This document shows, in pieces, positions 24,801 to 31,569 of a stretch of 64,000 bases of DNA. Numbering within the stretch: position 1 is the first letter of the stretch; every line of letters starts with the position of its first letter. Source of the stretch: Psococerastis gibbosa. Its lineage: Eukaryota > Arthropoda > Insecta > Psocodea > Psocidae. Made by a program: the position numbers and the translations under genes. The stretch spans positions 42,486,510 to 42,550,509 of the forward strand of contig OZ020489.1 of NCBI GenBank assembly GCA_963971405.1, in the 5' to 3' direction. Below the pieces are notes generated by a model that saw only the letters and a program-made list of their open reading frames with translations, ran no database searches and was not told the origin of the DNA.

Positions 24801-27800
24801 CAGATGGTGCTGAGCAAATGGGAGAGGAAGGACAGCCGTACGAGGGTTCTACTGTCATCATCGTCCACGAGGAGGCGCATCAGTCGAGCAGCGACGACGA
24901 GTTGCCCCTAGCCAACAGGAGGGACGAATTTCTACTGGAAAAGATAAAGGAGGTAAATGCTCAGTAAGTTTTTAAACCGTCCCGAAGCCAAAGCTGCATA
25001 TTGGGGCTTAGACATGAAGATCGAATGGATGCCTGGTGAGAGGTGGTGCTAGAGGTCGATTCTCACCTAGAGCTGTAGCTCTGAGGCAGAAGGCATGTTG
25101 AGAGGATTGCAAAATAGGTTAATGGTCGATGCTCAGGGCAAGTAATCGATTTCGTCCAGGATTCTAATAATACCATTCGTACGCTGCTCTGATAACCTGC
25201 ATTCTAATGAACGAACTTGCCAACTCCTATCAGATCCGGAAGTGTTGTGCACATTTTGATTGGTTTTTTGGCAGTCTCTATCATGTACACAGTCGTTGCG
25301 GCCATCCAAGAGAGCAGCTGCAGCAGGATCAGCAGGATGCGCAGTGTTGCAGTTTGAATTTGATTACACATCGTAGCAGTCAACTGTGCTTTCAATAGTA
25401 TAACCTGTATTTCTGTAGTCTTATCACCTTGACCTGTAATTGGTGGAGGCTTACTTCTTAAAATAAAAAAAATGGCCGGATATGGGGGGGGGGGGCTGTG
25501 GCAGTACTCTATAATCCGACAAATTCGGCCCTGCAAAACGTTTTCCGGATTCCCCAGGTTGCACTGTATTTCTTATATAATTTAGAGCATAAAAATGAGG
25601 GAGAAGACGCAGAAACCAGCGAGTGAATCATTGGAAGCCCTGAAGAACTGTCCGGATGTGAAAGTACTCAAGTTAGGTCCGCCTCCTGCCCCGGCGCCTG
25701 TCGATGTGGTACGGGTGCCAGCCGCGCCGGGTCAGGTGTTACCACCAGAATTTACAGCCGATGATCAGGATGATCCGGCAGCGGATGGGAACGTGATGGA
25801 CGATGACTTTGGAGAAATGCCGGGTGCTGAAGATAGCGATGATGAGGACGATGATGCTGCGGGGAGAGCTGATGAACATATGATGGTGAGTTTAATTACT
25901 AAAATTTACATATAAAAGATTAGTCGCACACAAGCAATTTAATGAATGTATCTCAATAACCTCTTCAGTCGCCTATAATCTGAATATTGTAACTTGGACC
26001 CTCTGGGAGTCACTTATTCTAACCCATAGGAACTCAGTATTTGTGTTACAGTCATTAGGGACAGGATGGATAAAGCGGTAAACACATCGGTTGGGCTGGG
26101 CTGCATTAAGTAAAAACTGTTAATTTGGGTAATTATTTATGAATACGAAAATGTAGCACTGTTCATTTTGGTTTAGCTCTTGCCTTCTGTGAAGGTTGTT
26201 GTTGTTTCTAACGCCTGCTTTCAGCATTTTTGCTTTAAGCAACCCTCAGCCTGTCGGGGGAAGTGAGTCTGTTTGTTAACTTGAGGCACCCTAAGGGCAG
26301 ACTCTTTCACCTCGTGGAAGGGGGAGTTGACTAACAGGGTGGACCTCCTGATTATAGTGGATTCGGAACCACTTGGGGAACATGGTAAAGTCATACGATT
26401 AAATCGGAGGTGACCAGGACTCGACTTATACTGCCTAAGCGAGTTATCATATCCCACCAGGTTTCTCTGCCAACGCTGTGCACACTACAAGTTGCCGCAG
26501 TTTGAAACATGCTCTGCTCCAATGGAATCAACATGATAAGGCCGTTGGTCTTTTCTGTGAAGGTGTAGTTGGCTGAAAACCTATTTTAATGCGTTATTAG
26601 ATTTATTTTAAACCCCTTAAAATTACTTTTTATCCTAAAAAAAATGTTATCAATTTAAGTTTGATGGTTACAATATGCGATTTTGTGGCCAGCAACATGA
26701 CTTGCACACCATTTAGGTGGGATGGATCCAAGATAATGTTTCTTTTTATGTCGAGTTTTGAACCTCTACCTACCCTTTCAGATTCCAGAAACAGGACTAT
26801 TCGGGACCATTGGATTCATATTTCATGTTTGATTGTTCATTTTCTAGGAGCTAGCACCTGAAGATGTGATGGGCACCCCAACGGGACCACGAAAAAGAGG
26901 CAGGCCGCGGATACGGCAAATCACTTTATCGCAGATCCTGAAAATGCGCGCGAAACAGCGAAGAAATAAGGACTTTTTGCCGGCCATTAAGGAGCCGCGG
27001 TTTAAATGCGAAGTTTGTGGCAAGATGTGGAAGACGAGGGGGGAGCTCAATGCGCATACAATTACTCATTCCGACGCGAGGCCTTATATTTGTGAAATAT
27101 GTGGACAGGTAAGCTAAGCATGGCTTTAGGGCTTAGTCTATTTTTTAAATCCTAAATTCAAATATTGTCTTATCTCTTTCCCCTCCGGTAGTCGAGTTAT
27201 AGAATCCAGCTCTTGTTCGATTTCTCGTACCTTCCTTTCTCTAATTCTCTTATTATTAATTTCTTATGCATCATACTGTATTATAGTTTTGTTATTGTTT
27301 GTTTCAGGCGTACAAACATAAGCCTGCATTGGACGTACATGTGGGCATGCACCGAGGTATCTACGAGCACCAGTGCCCATACTGTAAGAAGGCCTTCACG
27401 CAGAAGGGCGCGCTACAGAGGCACCTACCAATTCACACGGGTGATCTCCCTTACCAGGTAATTATTGCATTGTGCAATAAGCGGTTCGTGCACAGTACTT
27501 CGTTTGTTGAATATCGACACCATACGACATACTGGTGTCTGCAACATAACCACGCTAATGTCATTCATTTGCTACACTGTCTCGTTGTTTGTTTATAGAG
27601 TAAACTATGCGGCAATACATTCGTGCATCATACTTCGTGCATTATTCATACACCTGTACATACTGCCTTAGGTAACATCATGTGTGAGGTTGGCAACATT
27701 CGCTACACAGTACCATATACTTGTATAAAACGGATCAATTACTTTTGTTTATAGTGTGAACTATGCGGCAAACGGTTCGTGCATCGTACTTCTTTCAGCA

Positions 27801-29662
27801 TTCACACCATGGCGCATACTGGTGTTCGTAATATCAAGTGTGAGGTGTGCAACATGGGCGTACTAAGTAAGAGTCATCTGCGCAGGCATATGCGCATACA
27901 TTCGGGGGAGAAACCTTATGACTGTCCAACCTGTGGAAAAGCTTTTGCAGAAAGGTACTGTTCGATCTCTATTTAAAATATATGGCGTCATGCTTACCTA
28001 TCCGTAGACTCGTAGCCAAACTTGGTTAATTCATGCCTACACCTGTGACATTGTGGCAATGGTAAGATTGTCCACTAACGCTGAAGCTGGGGTAGGTAGA
28101 CATCGGGAAGTGTACCAGTTTGCAAACTCGGTGACAATACCAATCAGTTCCGATAGTCCATGGGGCTGTTGGCATCTGGTCAGGTTCAATGGACCAAGTC
28201 CATAAATTTCCCTGCACATAATAATACGTCTCGTACCTTTATCATTTTTATCATCGTCAATAATCAGCTCCAGTTGCCCTGGTGTGAGTGTGAGCCTCCT
28301 CCATTTCCTCCTGTCTTTCCAATTCCGATTATTCAACAATTCCTCTGGTACCAGTCCCACTTGTGTGATCGTCCTCTATCTGGTTTCTGTATCTCTTCCT
28401 TGGGCTTCCTCTTCTTCGTGTTCCCTCTATTTCTTCCACCAGCCATTTCCTCACGCAACTGCTTTTATCCATTGGCTTTACGTGTCCAAGCCATTGTTGT
28501 CTCCTCGCTATCCTCTTCACCAAAGATTCTTCCTTCTTCTGTACGGTTAAGTGCCCTCTAATGTCAGTCACGGGCTCGGAGGTCCATTAAGTGTTTCTTG
28601 GCGTGGTCCAGCCATCGTTGTCTTGTTCTTCACACCCTTCATCTGCCATAGGGTGTACTATAGTGGATAGTGTTCTCGTCTGACTTTCGTTCTGTTTGGC
28701 CTAACTTTTAGAGACGAGCCGTCAGGTACTCGGCTACAACAGTAGGCTCCTTGCTCTTTATAATGTCCATTGCTCTTTTCAGGTACAACCTGGTAGCGCA
28801 CCAGAGGATCCACGACCCCAACCCCACCGGCCCTGCGCGGACACAAAAGCGCAAGCGGCTGTTTTGCAGGCTGTGTAACGTGGTCTTCGAGAGGCGGCAG
28901 AAACTTGAGGAACATATGGTGCTGGCGCACAACAGAGGGGCGTTGGAGCGACAGCAGCAGCAACTTAGCAATAATTCTTATGAGACACCAGAAATGTAAG
29001 CACTGTTAATTTCTCTTGACTGAGCTTTATATCTATCAAAACCACATATTTCGTGGGACCCGTTCATATGTCATTACTTAGCTTCCTCCTTGCGGAATTT
29101 TCTTACTTAGCATAATTATGTAAGAGTTCCCGTGATAGCAAGATGCAATCAATATCCGTCATTTTCTTTTGCAGGACGTTTACAGAGTTAAAGCCCAAAA
29201 TGGCCGCTTTCATGTTGTTTCTCCTTTGTCACTGAATGCACGCTCTACGGCTTGCTTACTAATTTTTTATTTTCTGGCCATGCTTCTCTGACCATGTAAA
29301 ACAGGTGGTCCCGGGCTAATCCAGTTGAGTGTAATATAGCGCCGACTCCGTTTGATTGGTTCAGTAATAGATCGAAGTCATTATTAATAAATTTATATTT
29401 CAGTTATACTACTACCACCACCACCCGATACATAGTTCCTGATGCGGTAATTGCAAAAATCGCTAGTGGATCGGACCAATTAACACTTAAGAAAGAGGAA
29501 ACTCCTTCTGTGGATCTGACGGTGAGAAGCGTACACAGCGTCCGAAGTGTAGAAGTACTGAGGAGTGGTACAGATGTTTCGCGGGGGGTGGAAATTCTAC
29601 GCATGGCTAATGGTATGGTAGAGGCTACACATAGTTGGGGATACAGTAACTCTGCTTCCTAG
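7948..29662 (+). CDS. ZAD and AT-hook C2H2 zinc-finger protein (13 coding exons)
   Basis: This is a probable sequence-specific DNA-binding nuclear protein of 786 aa. Exons: 7948-8247, 10028-10138, 10668-10715, 10830-10922, 20957-21128, 22196-22300, 24804-24952, 25586-25885, 26848-27108, 27308-27457, 27755-27954, 28783-28995, 29404-29662. All join in phase at GT/AG borders. Order of parts: an N-terminal ZAD (CFTC near residue 11 and CGKC near 71, the paired cysteines that bind zinc and mediate dimerisation in insect proteins); finger 1 and finger 2 at about 202-262; an acidic Pro-rich linker (277-426); an AT-hook KRGRPRIR near 442; then seven more fingers up to about 677; and a Ser/Thr-rich tail. 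Several fingers are split by introns. The target genes are unknown and I assign no symbol. Confidence 0.9.
8280..9905 (+). mobile_element. 5'-truncated non-LTR retrotransposon (LINE), decayed
   Basis: Reverse-transcriptase pieces are visible in shifting frames: FLSDNQFGFRSG, then LKKAFDTVPHNLLLDKL, then GIPQGTVLGP, then KWLDSNLLTLN. An open 178-codon piece at 9084-9620 encodes the C-terminal region. The catalytic F.DD box is degraded (GFATALYFTG) and stops interrupt it. The 3' end carries a GGGCCCAGCACGGGA hairpin block and a TTTCATTTCA-type tail near 9880-9900. It lies in intron 1 of the zinc-finger gene. The same 3' block recurs at 41950-42070. Confidence 0.85.
10028..10138 (+). CDS. Zinc-finger gene exon: linker
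   Basis: Encodes VGNFIRGITVQTESNIENFL and the following 17 residues. The acceptor is TTCCAG and the donor GTAAGT, phase 0. No known domain. Confidence 0.75.
10668..10715 (+). CDS. Zinc-finger gene exon: short acidic linker
   Basis: A 48-bp exon encoding VEDYPVDEESRTGSLK. The acceptor is TTTTTAG and the donor GTACTT, phase 0. It is short, so it depends on phase and context. Confidence 0.6.
10830..10922 (+). CDS. Zinc-finger gene exon: basic linker
   Basis: Encodes EELPVAKKWWKRRGKWFKGK and a further 11 residues. The Lys/Arg/Trp cluster may act as a nuclear localisation signal. The acceptor is ATTTTAG and the donor GTAACT, phase 0. Confidence 0.7.
11008..11080. repeat. Palindrome
   Basis: CATGAGTAGAAGAAGAACAA is mirrored by TTGTTCTTCTACTCATG with a spacer of about 25 bp. 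A long G run precedes it. Confidence 0.8.
11460..12106 (+). mobile_element. LINE 3' fragment with RNase H domain
   Basis: An open frame (174 codons at 11559-12083, continuous upstream to about 11490) encodes the end of an RNase H domain (FLIDSQSAIQAL, WIPSHVGIIGNEKADELAKK) and a C-terminal CPIC...H...C zinc motif, then an ARRQMAERPRTGVG end. A TAAAG-repeat tail follows at 12081-12095. TATATTATAT occurs at both ends (11450 and 12097), a likely target duplication. The element is 5' truncated and of the I/LOA-like group by its RNase H domain. Confidence 0.85.
12107..14270 (+). mobile_element. LINE with reverse transcriptase and RNase H, 5' truncated
   Basis: Two open frames cover RT and RNase H. 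At 12125-12721 are GYRPISLTSTLCKITER, a GFRKHMSTTDQI block, the RT box LPQGAVLSCALFN and the catalytic CYADDL. At 12722-14262 is the thumb region, then RNase H with VYTDGSAMGD, DGEVDAIYHA, FLSDSTSAL and GNECADRLAK, and a CPLC-type zinc motif. The frames are separated by an apparent one-base loss at about 12716, where the first ends in TAG. All visible catalytic residues are kept. ATATTAGAAG-CTC at about 12102 and ATATTAGAAG-TTC at about 14272 form a probable target duplication. The endonuclease and first ORF are missing. Confidence 0.92.
14406..14529 (+). repeat. SINE 3' part
   Basis: TACATTTTCTGGCCATGCTT, TTCCTAGTTGAGTGTA and CTAGGTTGGCTTAGTAATA match the SINE at 57243-57452. It is inserted between the LINE stack and the transposase remnant. 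Confidence 0.8.
14560..15680 (+). pseudogene. hAT-like transposase C-terminal remnant with coiled-coil tail
   Basis: Open segments 14449-15147, 15220-15402 and 15375-15680 share one homologous course broken by stops and shifts. The middle piece encodes VVKAVLSLSHGNANVERGFS, like the C-terminal dimerisation region of hAT-type transposases. The last encodes a Lys/Glu-rich coiled coil (EDKKKRKEEEAKKIKEAEE). The N-terminal zinc finger and most of the catalytic domain are not seen. It is inactive. The superfamily assignment rests on the one motif and the CAGGG termini. Confidence 0.55.
16258..17401 (-). mobile_element. Penelope-like element, 5' truncated, intact GIY-YIG domain
   Basis: A 243-codon frame (17248 down to 16517) encodes the C-terminal GIY-YIG endonuclease of a Penelope-like retroelement: [20 protein letters not shown], then [12 protein letters not shown] and later [16 protein letters not shown]. 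The reverse-transcriptase part is absent. A non-coding terminal segment lies at 16258-16510. Its far end recurs inverted at 17318-17401 (CTAATTCGGGTTGTTATAAC), the inverted-tip arrangement typical of these elements. It lies in the long zinc-finger intron. Confidence 0.88.
16384..16422 (-). ncRNA. Hammerhead-ribozyme-like hairpin in Penelope terminal sequence
   Basis: Read on the minus strand: CCCT, CTGTAGA, a GGCA/TGCC hairpin, GAA, AGCGCT, C, AGGG. CCCT/AGGG can form helix I, GGCA/TGCC helix II, and the AGCGCT palindrome an intermolecular helix III, as in hammerhead motifs known from Penelope-like elements. The core CTGTAGA differs from the consensus CTGANGA at the conserved first A, so activity is doubtful. 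Confidence 0.4.
17474..17514 (+). repeat. Retroelement 3'-end hairpin, split by a later insertion
   Basis: CATGTCCAG, loop TATTCC, CTGGACAAG, then GAGCATATATTACAA. The same block is uninterrupted at 46166-46204. Its continuation (CATCCCGCATCCCCAAGCTA) resumes at 18387, so the 840-bp element at 17515 inserted here. Confidence 0.7.
17515..18356 (+). mobile_element. 840-bp interspersed element (CCGGTCCGAG family), copy 1
   Basis: It begins ACCGGTCCGAGTTTACTCGA and ends at CTTATACTACGTATAAAT. Subterminal TGCTTTCCAATTTAT at the left faces ATAAATTTGGAAA at the right as an imperfect inverted repeat. No reading frame is convincing. Copies or fragments are at 18606, 36286, 40019, 45338, 51430, 52936 and 56210. 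The superfamily is not known to me. Confidence 0.8.
18606..19470 (-). mobile_element. 840-bp interspersed element, copy 2, inverted to copy 1
   Basis: The reverse complement aligns with 17515-18356 along almost its whole length (GTATAAGGAAAGCTTTGTGA, ATTTCCGGGCAAACTACTCG, GCATGTTCGAGTAAACTCGG). With copy 1 it forms inverted arms of about 0.85 kb around a 250-bp spacer. A long C run replaces part of the sequence near 19331. Confidence 0.85.
19745..20260 (-). mobile_element. LINE 3' end, source-like for the SINE tail
   Basis: On the minus strand 20240-19985 reads NRHYNTRSDDLLAIPTHL, then FLVSSVHLWNSLLRHIKESP and SLPIFK, the typical C-terminus of a LINE reverse transcriptase. The 3' UTR that follows contains CTAGTTGAGTGTAAGAAAGG and CCCTAACTCCGCCAGG and ends in an ATT-repeat tail. 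These blocks match the 3' half of the tRNA-derived SINE. Confidence 0.75.
20296..20514. repeat. Inverted repeat pair
   Basis: TTGAAGAACCAGTAGAAT near 20296 faces ATTCTACTGGTTCTTCA near 20498. The interior is G/C-rich with no frame. Probably a small foldback element. Confidence 0.55.
20841..20927 (-). repeat. tRNA-derived SINE head
   Basis: The reverse complement has TTGGTTCGAGTCCC (B-box) and GACTCCAACTTTCACCCG, as in the SINE copies at 52773 and 57243. It lies 30 bp upstream of a zinc-finger exon. Confidence 0.75.
20957..21128 (+). CDS. Zinc-finger gene exon: finger 1 and start of finger 2
   Basis: Finger 1 reads CSVC, 12 residues, HVKSH. The exon then ends inside finger 2 after FDCRLC. 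The donor GTGCGT is in phase 1. The preceding 10-kb intron is filled with transposons. Confidence 0.88.
21129..22195. other. Zinc-finger gene intron, no exon seen
   Basis: Contains a CTG trinucleotide run at about 21800-21833 and a LINE-like fragment on the minus strand at 21840-21985 (NPREDRRSESSRQ), also seen at 24470-24600. Confidence 0.55.
22196..22300 (+). CDS. Zinc-finger gene exon: rest of finger 2
   Basis: Joining it in phase 1 to the previous exon completes CRLCGRKYRSKAGAIYHAKS-H, a regular C-x2-C-x12-H-x3-H finger. This is strong proof of the exon although it has no start codon. The donor is GTAAGT, phase 1. Confidence 0.85.
22325..22580 (+). mobile_element. LINE C-terminal fragment
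   Basis: The reading LGHVKRMNKKNCTRK, stop, LEEQMPRRRCRN is the decayed 'GHVKRM...GRPRKR' tail common at the end of LINE polyproteins. It lies directly after a zinc-finger exon donor. Confidence 0.6.
22650..22999 (+). mobile_element. 350-bp SINE-like element (family B), copy
   Basis: Contains GCAGGGGAACATGGTGGGAC, GTCAAGTCCTGGTCACCTCC and AGGAGGTCCACCCTGT, and ends in TGCTGAAAACAGGCGTT. Four other copies occur in the window. GTCAAGTCCTGG resembles a pol III B-box only loosely. Confidence 0.8.
23040..23697 (-). pseudogene. BEL/Pao-type retrotransposon gag fragment
   Basis: A 186-codon frame from 23697 to 23137, continuing past a frame break to about 23040, encodes an N-terminal coiled-coil region (LRQQLADLQTQINKNNQLIS). 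The typical gag block follows: LPNIQVQPFNNEIKDYPRF, IKLFDAVYGN, LLTGADRFFLPA, then after the break LTDQGYLDALSALKARYES. This is the DUF1759-like gag of BEL/Pao LTR elements. Protease, RT and integrase are absent. The family-B SINE truncates it at 22999. Confidence 0.7.
23698..24230 (-). other. Likely 5' leader or LTR remnant of the gag fragment
   Basis: It lies directly upstream of the gag start on the minus strand, with no gene and no matching second LTR in the window. The assignment rests on position only. Confidence 0.3.
24235..24425 (-). mobile_element. LINE C-terminal fragment
   Basis: The minus strand reads LHTVQKKEPVYEEK, then GIRRRGRPRKR and NQIENDVRRM, parallel to the fragment at 28571-28025 ([26 protein letters not shown]). 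Confidence 0.6.
24804..24952 (+). CDS. Zinc-finger gene exon: acidic linker
   Basis: Encodes DGAEQMGEEGQPYEGSTVII through SSSDDELPLANRRDEF, then a lysine-rich end. The acceptor is GTGTCAG, phase 1 in, and the donor GTAAAT, phase 0 out. Confidence 0.78.
25586..25885 (+). CDS. Zinc-finger gene exon: Pro-rich and Asp/Glu-rich linker
   Basis: One hundred codons beginning SIKMREKTQKPASESLEAL, with a proline/alanine stretch and then a strongly acidic run (EDSDDEDDDAAG). The acceptor is AATTTAG and the donor GTGAGT, phase 0. The acidic part could be an activation region, by analogy only. Confidence 0.8.
26205..26552 (-). mobile_element. 350-bp SINE-like element (family B), copy
   Basis: The reverse complement of the 42092 copy over its full length, beginning near the AACAACAAC-type tail (GTTGTTGTTTCTAACGCCTG). 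It lies in a zinc-finger gene intron. Confidence 0.85.
26848..27108 (+). CDS. Zinc-finger gene exon: AT-hook and fingers 3-4
   Basis: The AT-hook core is KRGRPRIR. Finger 3 is CEVCGKMWKTRGELNAHTIT-H. Finger 4 starts as CEICGQ and is completed in the next exon. Acceptor TTTCTAG, donor GTAAGC, phase 0. Confidence 0.93.
27308..27457 (+). CDS. Zinc-finger gene exon: fingers 4-5
   Basis: Completes finger 4 (AYKHKPALDVHVGMH) and encodes finger 5 (CPYCKKAFTQKGALQRHLPI-H) plus a TGDLPYQ linker. Acceptor GTTTCAG, donor GTAATT, phase 0. Confidence 0.92.
27468..27740 (+). pseudogene. Two decayed tandem copies of the next zinc-finger exon
   Basis: Copy A (about 27468-27597) and copy B (27598-27740) line up with the start of exon 27755-27954. 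Compare CGGTTCGTGCACAGTACTTC in A and CATTCGTGCATCATACTTC in B with CGGTTCGTGCATCGTACTTC in the exon. Copy B also has GTGTGAGGTTGGCAACAT against GTGTGAGGTGTGCAACAT. Copy B still reads LCGNTFVHHTSCIIHTPVH, but the first cysteine of the finger is replaced by Ser (SKLC for CELC). TTGTTTATAG precedes both copy B and the real exon, so the acceptor was duplicated too. Confidence 0.85.
27755..27954 (+). CDS. Zinc-finger gene exon: fingers 6, 7 and start of 8
   Basis: Finger 6 is CELCGKRFVHRTSFSIHTMA-H, finger 7 CEVCNMGVLSKSHLRRHMRI-H, with a SGEKPYD linker to finger 8 (CPTCGKAFAE). The donor is GTACTG, phase 2. Confidence 0.93.
28025..28571 (-). mobile_element. LINE C-terminal fragment
   Basis: The minus strand reads [37 protein letters not shown], then after a shift LVPEELLNNRNWKDRRKW. 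This is the decayed end of a LINE, most like the RTE/Jockey-type tails. It lies in a zinc-finger gene intron. Confidence 0.7.
28783..28995 (+). CDS. Zinc-finger gene exon: end of finger 8 and finger 9
   Basis: Completes finger 8 (RYNLVAHQRIH) and encodes finger 9 (CRLCNVVFERRQKLEEHMVL-AH) plus a short Gln run. An in-frame TAA lies at 28997, but the GTAAGC inside it is a good donor, and the next exon continues in frame. A short isoform ending at that TAA is possible. Confidence 0.88.
29262..29403 (+). repeat. SINE 3' part directly upstream of the terminal exon
   Basis: TTTTCTGGCCATGCTTC, GGTGGTCCCGGGC and CAGTTGAGTGTAA match the tRNA-derived SINE family. Its T/A-rich tail runs straight into the acceptor ATATTTCAG of the last zinc-finger exon. 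Confidence 0.75.
29404..29662 (+). CDS. Zinc-finger gene terminal exon
   Basis: Phase 2 joining gives EIYTTTTTRYIVPDAVIAKI, then LTLKKEETPSVDLTV, SVHSVRSVEVLRSGTD and finally a GYSNSAS end with TAG at 29660-29662. There are no zinc fingers. The 3' half is the source of the tandem array that follows. Confidence 0.82.
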
Positions 29663-30180
29663 TTGGACTTGACTTCGAGAAGGGGCTGAAGTGTGGAAGT
29701 GCTGAAAAGCAGTGAGGATGTGTCGATAAGGATGGACATTCTACGTGTCTTCATATAGCTGGGGATACAGTAACTCTGCTTCCTAGTTGGACTGGATTAT
29801 AAGAAGTGGCTGAAGTGAGGAGGTGCTGAAAAGCAGTAGGGATGTGTCGGTAAGAATGAAAATTCTATGGTATGGCTTAGTCTACATATCTACATATACC
29901 TGGGGATACAGTTAATCTGCTCCCTGGTTAGACTAGATGGGCTGGACTGTAAGAAGTGGTTGAAGGTGTGAAGTATGGAAGTGCTGAGAAGTAGTAGGAA
30001 TGTGTCGATAAGGATGGAAATTCTATGGCATGGTTGAGTGAGAGATAACTACATATCATAGCTGGGGATACAGTAACTCTGTTTCCTAGTTGCACTGGGC
30101 CATGAGAAGTGGCTGAAAAGTGCGAAGTGCTAAGAAGTGGTGCGGATGTGTCGCATGGGATGGAAATTCTACACATGAAA
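29663..30180 (+). repeat. Tandem array of decayed terminal-exon copies
   Basis: At least four head-to-tail units of about 125-155 bp resemble 29522-29662. Each contains GAAGTGCTGA.AAG-like, GATGTGTCG, GGATGGAAATTCTA and AGCTGGGGATACAG blocks in the same order. Units start near 29663, 29791, 29939 and 30095. Frames are broken. It lies just past the stop codon, probably in the 3' UTR. Confidence 0.85.
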
Positions 30181-30646
30181 TGCTCAGAGTCCACCAATCC
30201 CAAGCATTCTTGTTGCGGGGCCCGCTAATCAGAAGTCGCAATGTCACGTGATAGCTGGATGTATAACCGCTATTTTGGATTTGATGCGCATTTGGTAATT
30301 ATGCATATATGGCCTTGTATTAAATCATAAGCTTTTGTTCTCTCATCAGCAAATATCGGGGTTTTATATTTTTAGTTAAATGCTCTCATTTTGGCACCCC
30401 TGTTGAATGAATGACTGGCCCAAAAGAAATTCGTGATCGACGTTAAAAATAAATCTGGCACTATCCACCATTACGCGTTAAAAAAAAATCGAATTTAAAT
30501 CAAATATTGATAAGTCATAAATGATACTAGGAAAAATAGAGGAAATGCTATTCCAAAGTTGCAAAGAATGGTGCTCCAAAGTTTTTGGAGTGGACCTAAT
30601 AGAAATACAGTACCATGATTTTTTAATGCCTTCAAAAAATAATGCC

Positions 30647-31152
30647 TGCAGCCCTATTATGGCGACTTGTGATTAACATAATACCGGGATTTATTTTTTA
30701 ATACCGCATTAGTGGAATGTCACGTGACGGTAAATTATTGGAATACAAGAAAATGCACTTTTACAAAATGGAATTAAACATTATACTGTACAGATACAAT
30801 TTTGAAATATAATAAGAATTTTAAATAATGTCTCTACATCTATGGCGTGTGTTCCACTTGTCAATATTCCGTCACTTGTAATTAAATGTTGAGATTTTTG
30901 TTTTAAGGATTATGTAGATAAGTTAAGTATCTACATAATAGTCTCCTTAAAACAAAAATTCCAACTTTTTTTTAATCACAAGTGACGGAATATTGACAAG
31001 TGGAATACACGCCTAAGGGAGAAAAAATTGAAAACTCACCAAAAAATATTAATTTATCAATTAATTTCCCGCGCATTCTGCACTCATTTTTTTAAGACAA
31101 TGGAATAAATCCCTATGTTAGGTTAATGCTATACCACCATAATAGGGCTGCA
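30647..31152. repeat. Nested foldback elements
   Basis: The outer arms TGCAGCCCTATTATGG and CCATAATAGGGCTGCA enclose inner arms at about 30845-31010 (GTTCCACTTGTCAATATTCC and GGAATATTGACAAGTGGAA). No coding frame. Confidence 0.8.
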
Positions 31153-31399
31153 GCTAAACACTATGTATCAAAAATAAGAGGAGCATTTCTTCTTCTACTC
31201 TCATTTGTGGCGCTATAATCGATATTTCATGAGATGTTCATCTTTGCACAAAAAACGAGTAGTGGGGGTGCCCGTTTAGCTCTTAAATTTTTTTACCATA
31301 CGGTATTTCAGAGTCCCCTAATAATAGAAGCTGAATAGAAGGGTTGCCTACCATGTAATTATAAACTTTTTGCCATACTTTGTTAACCTGCCAATGATA

Positions 31400-31560
31400 T
31401 TGTTAAGTTAGTTTGATTGTTTAAGCATGGAATATTTTACTTTTTTATTGTTTCCTGTTTTATTACTACCTATTGCATGTAGTGTTTTTCATTATTGTTC
31501 AATGGACAACTTTCCTTTGCAAAATAAAGACTTCTGCCTCGCTGTGATTGACCCTGTGCA
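31400..31560 (+). terminator. Candidate polyadenylation region
   Basis: AATAAA at about 31523 is followed by a T/G-rich stretch. It could end a long 3' UTR of the zinc-finger gene, but it is 1.9 kb past the stop with a foldback element between, so the assignment is weak. Confidence 0.25.
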
Positions 31561-31569
31561 TTCCCTTAT

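Noticed and set aside
28991..28999. TAA at 28997 as the true end of the zinc-finger protein
   Set aside because: The TAA lies within a good GTAAGC donor, and the next exon gives a long in-frame continuation; kept only as a possible short isoform.
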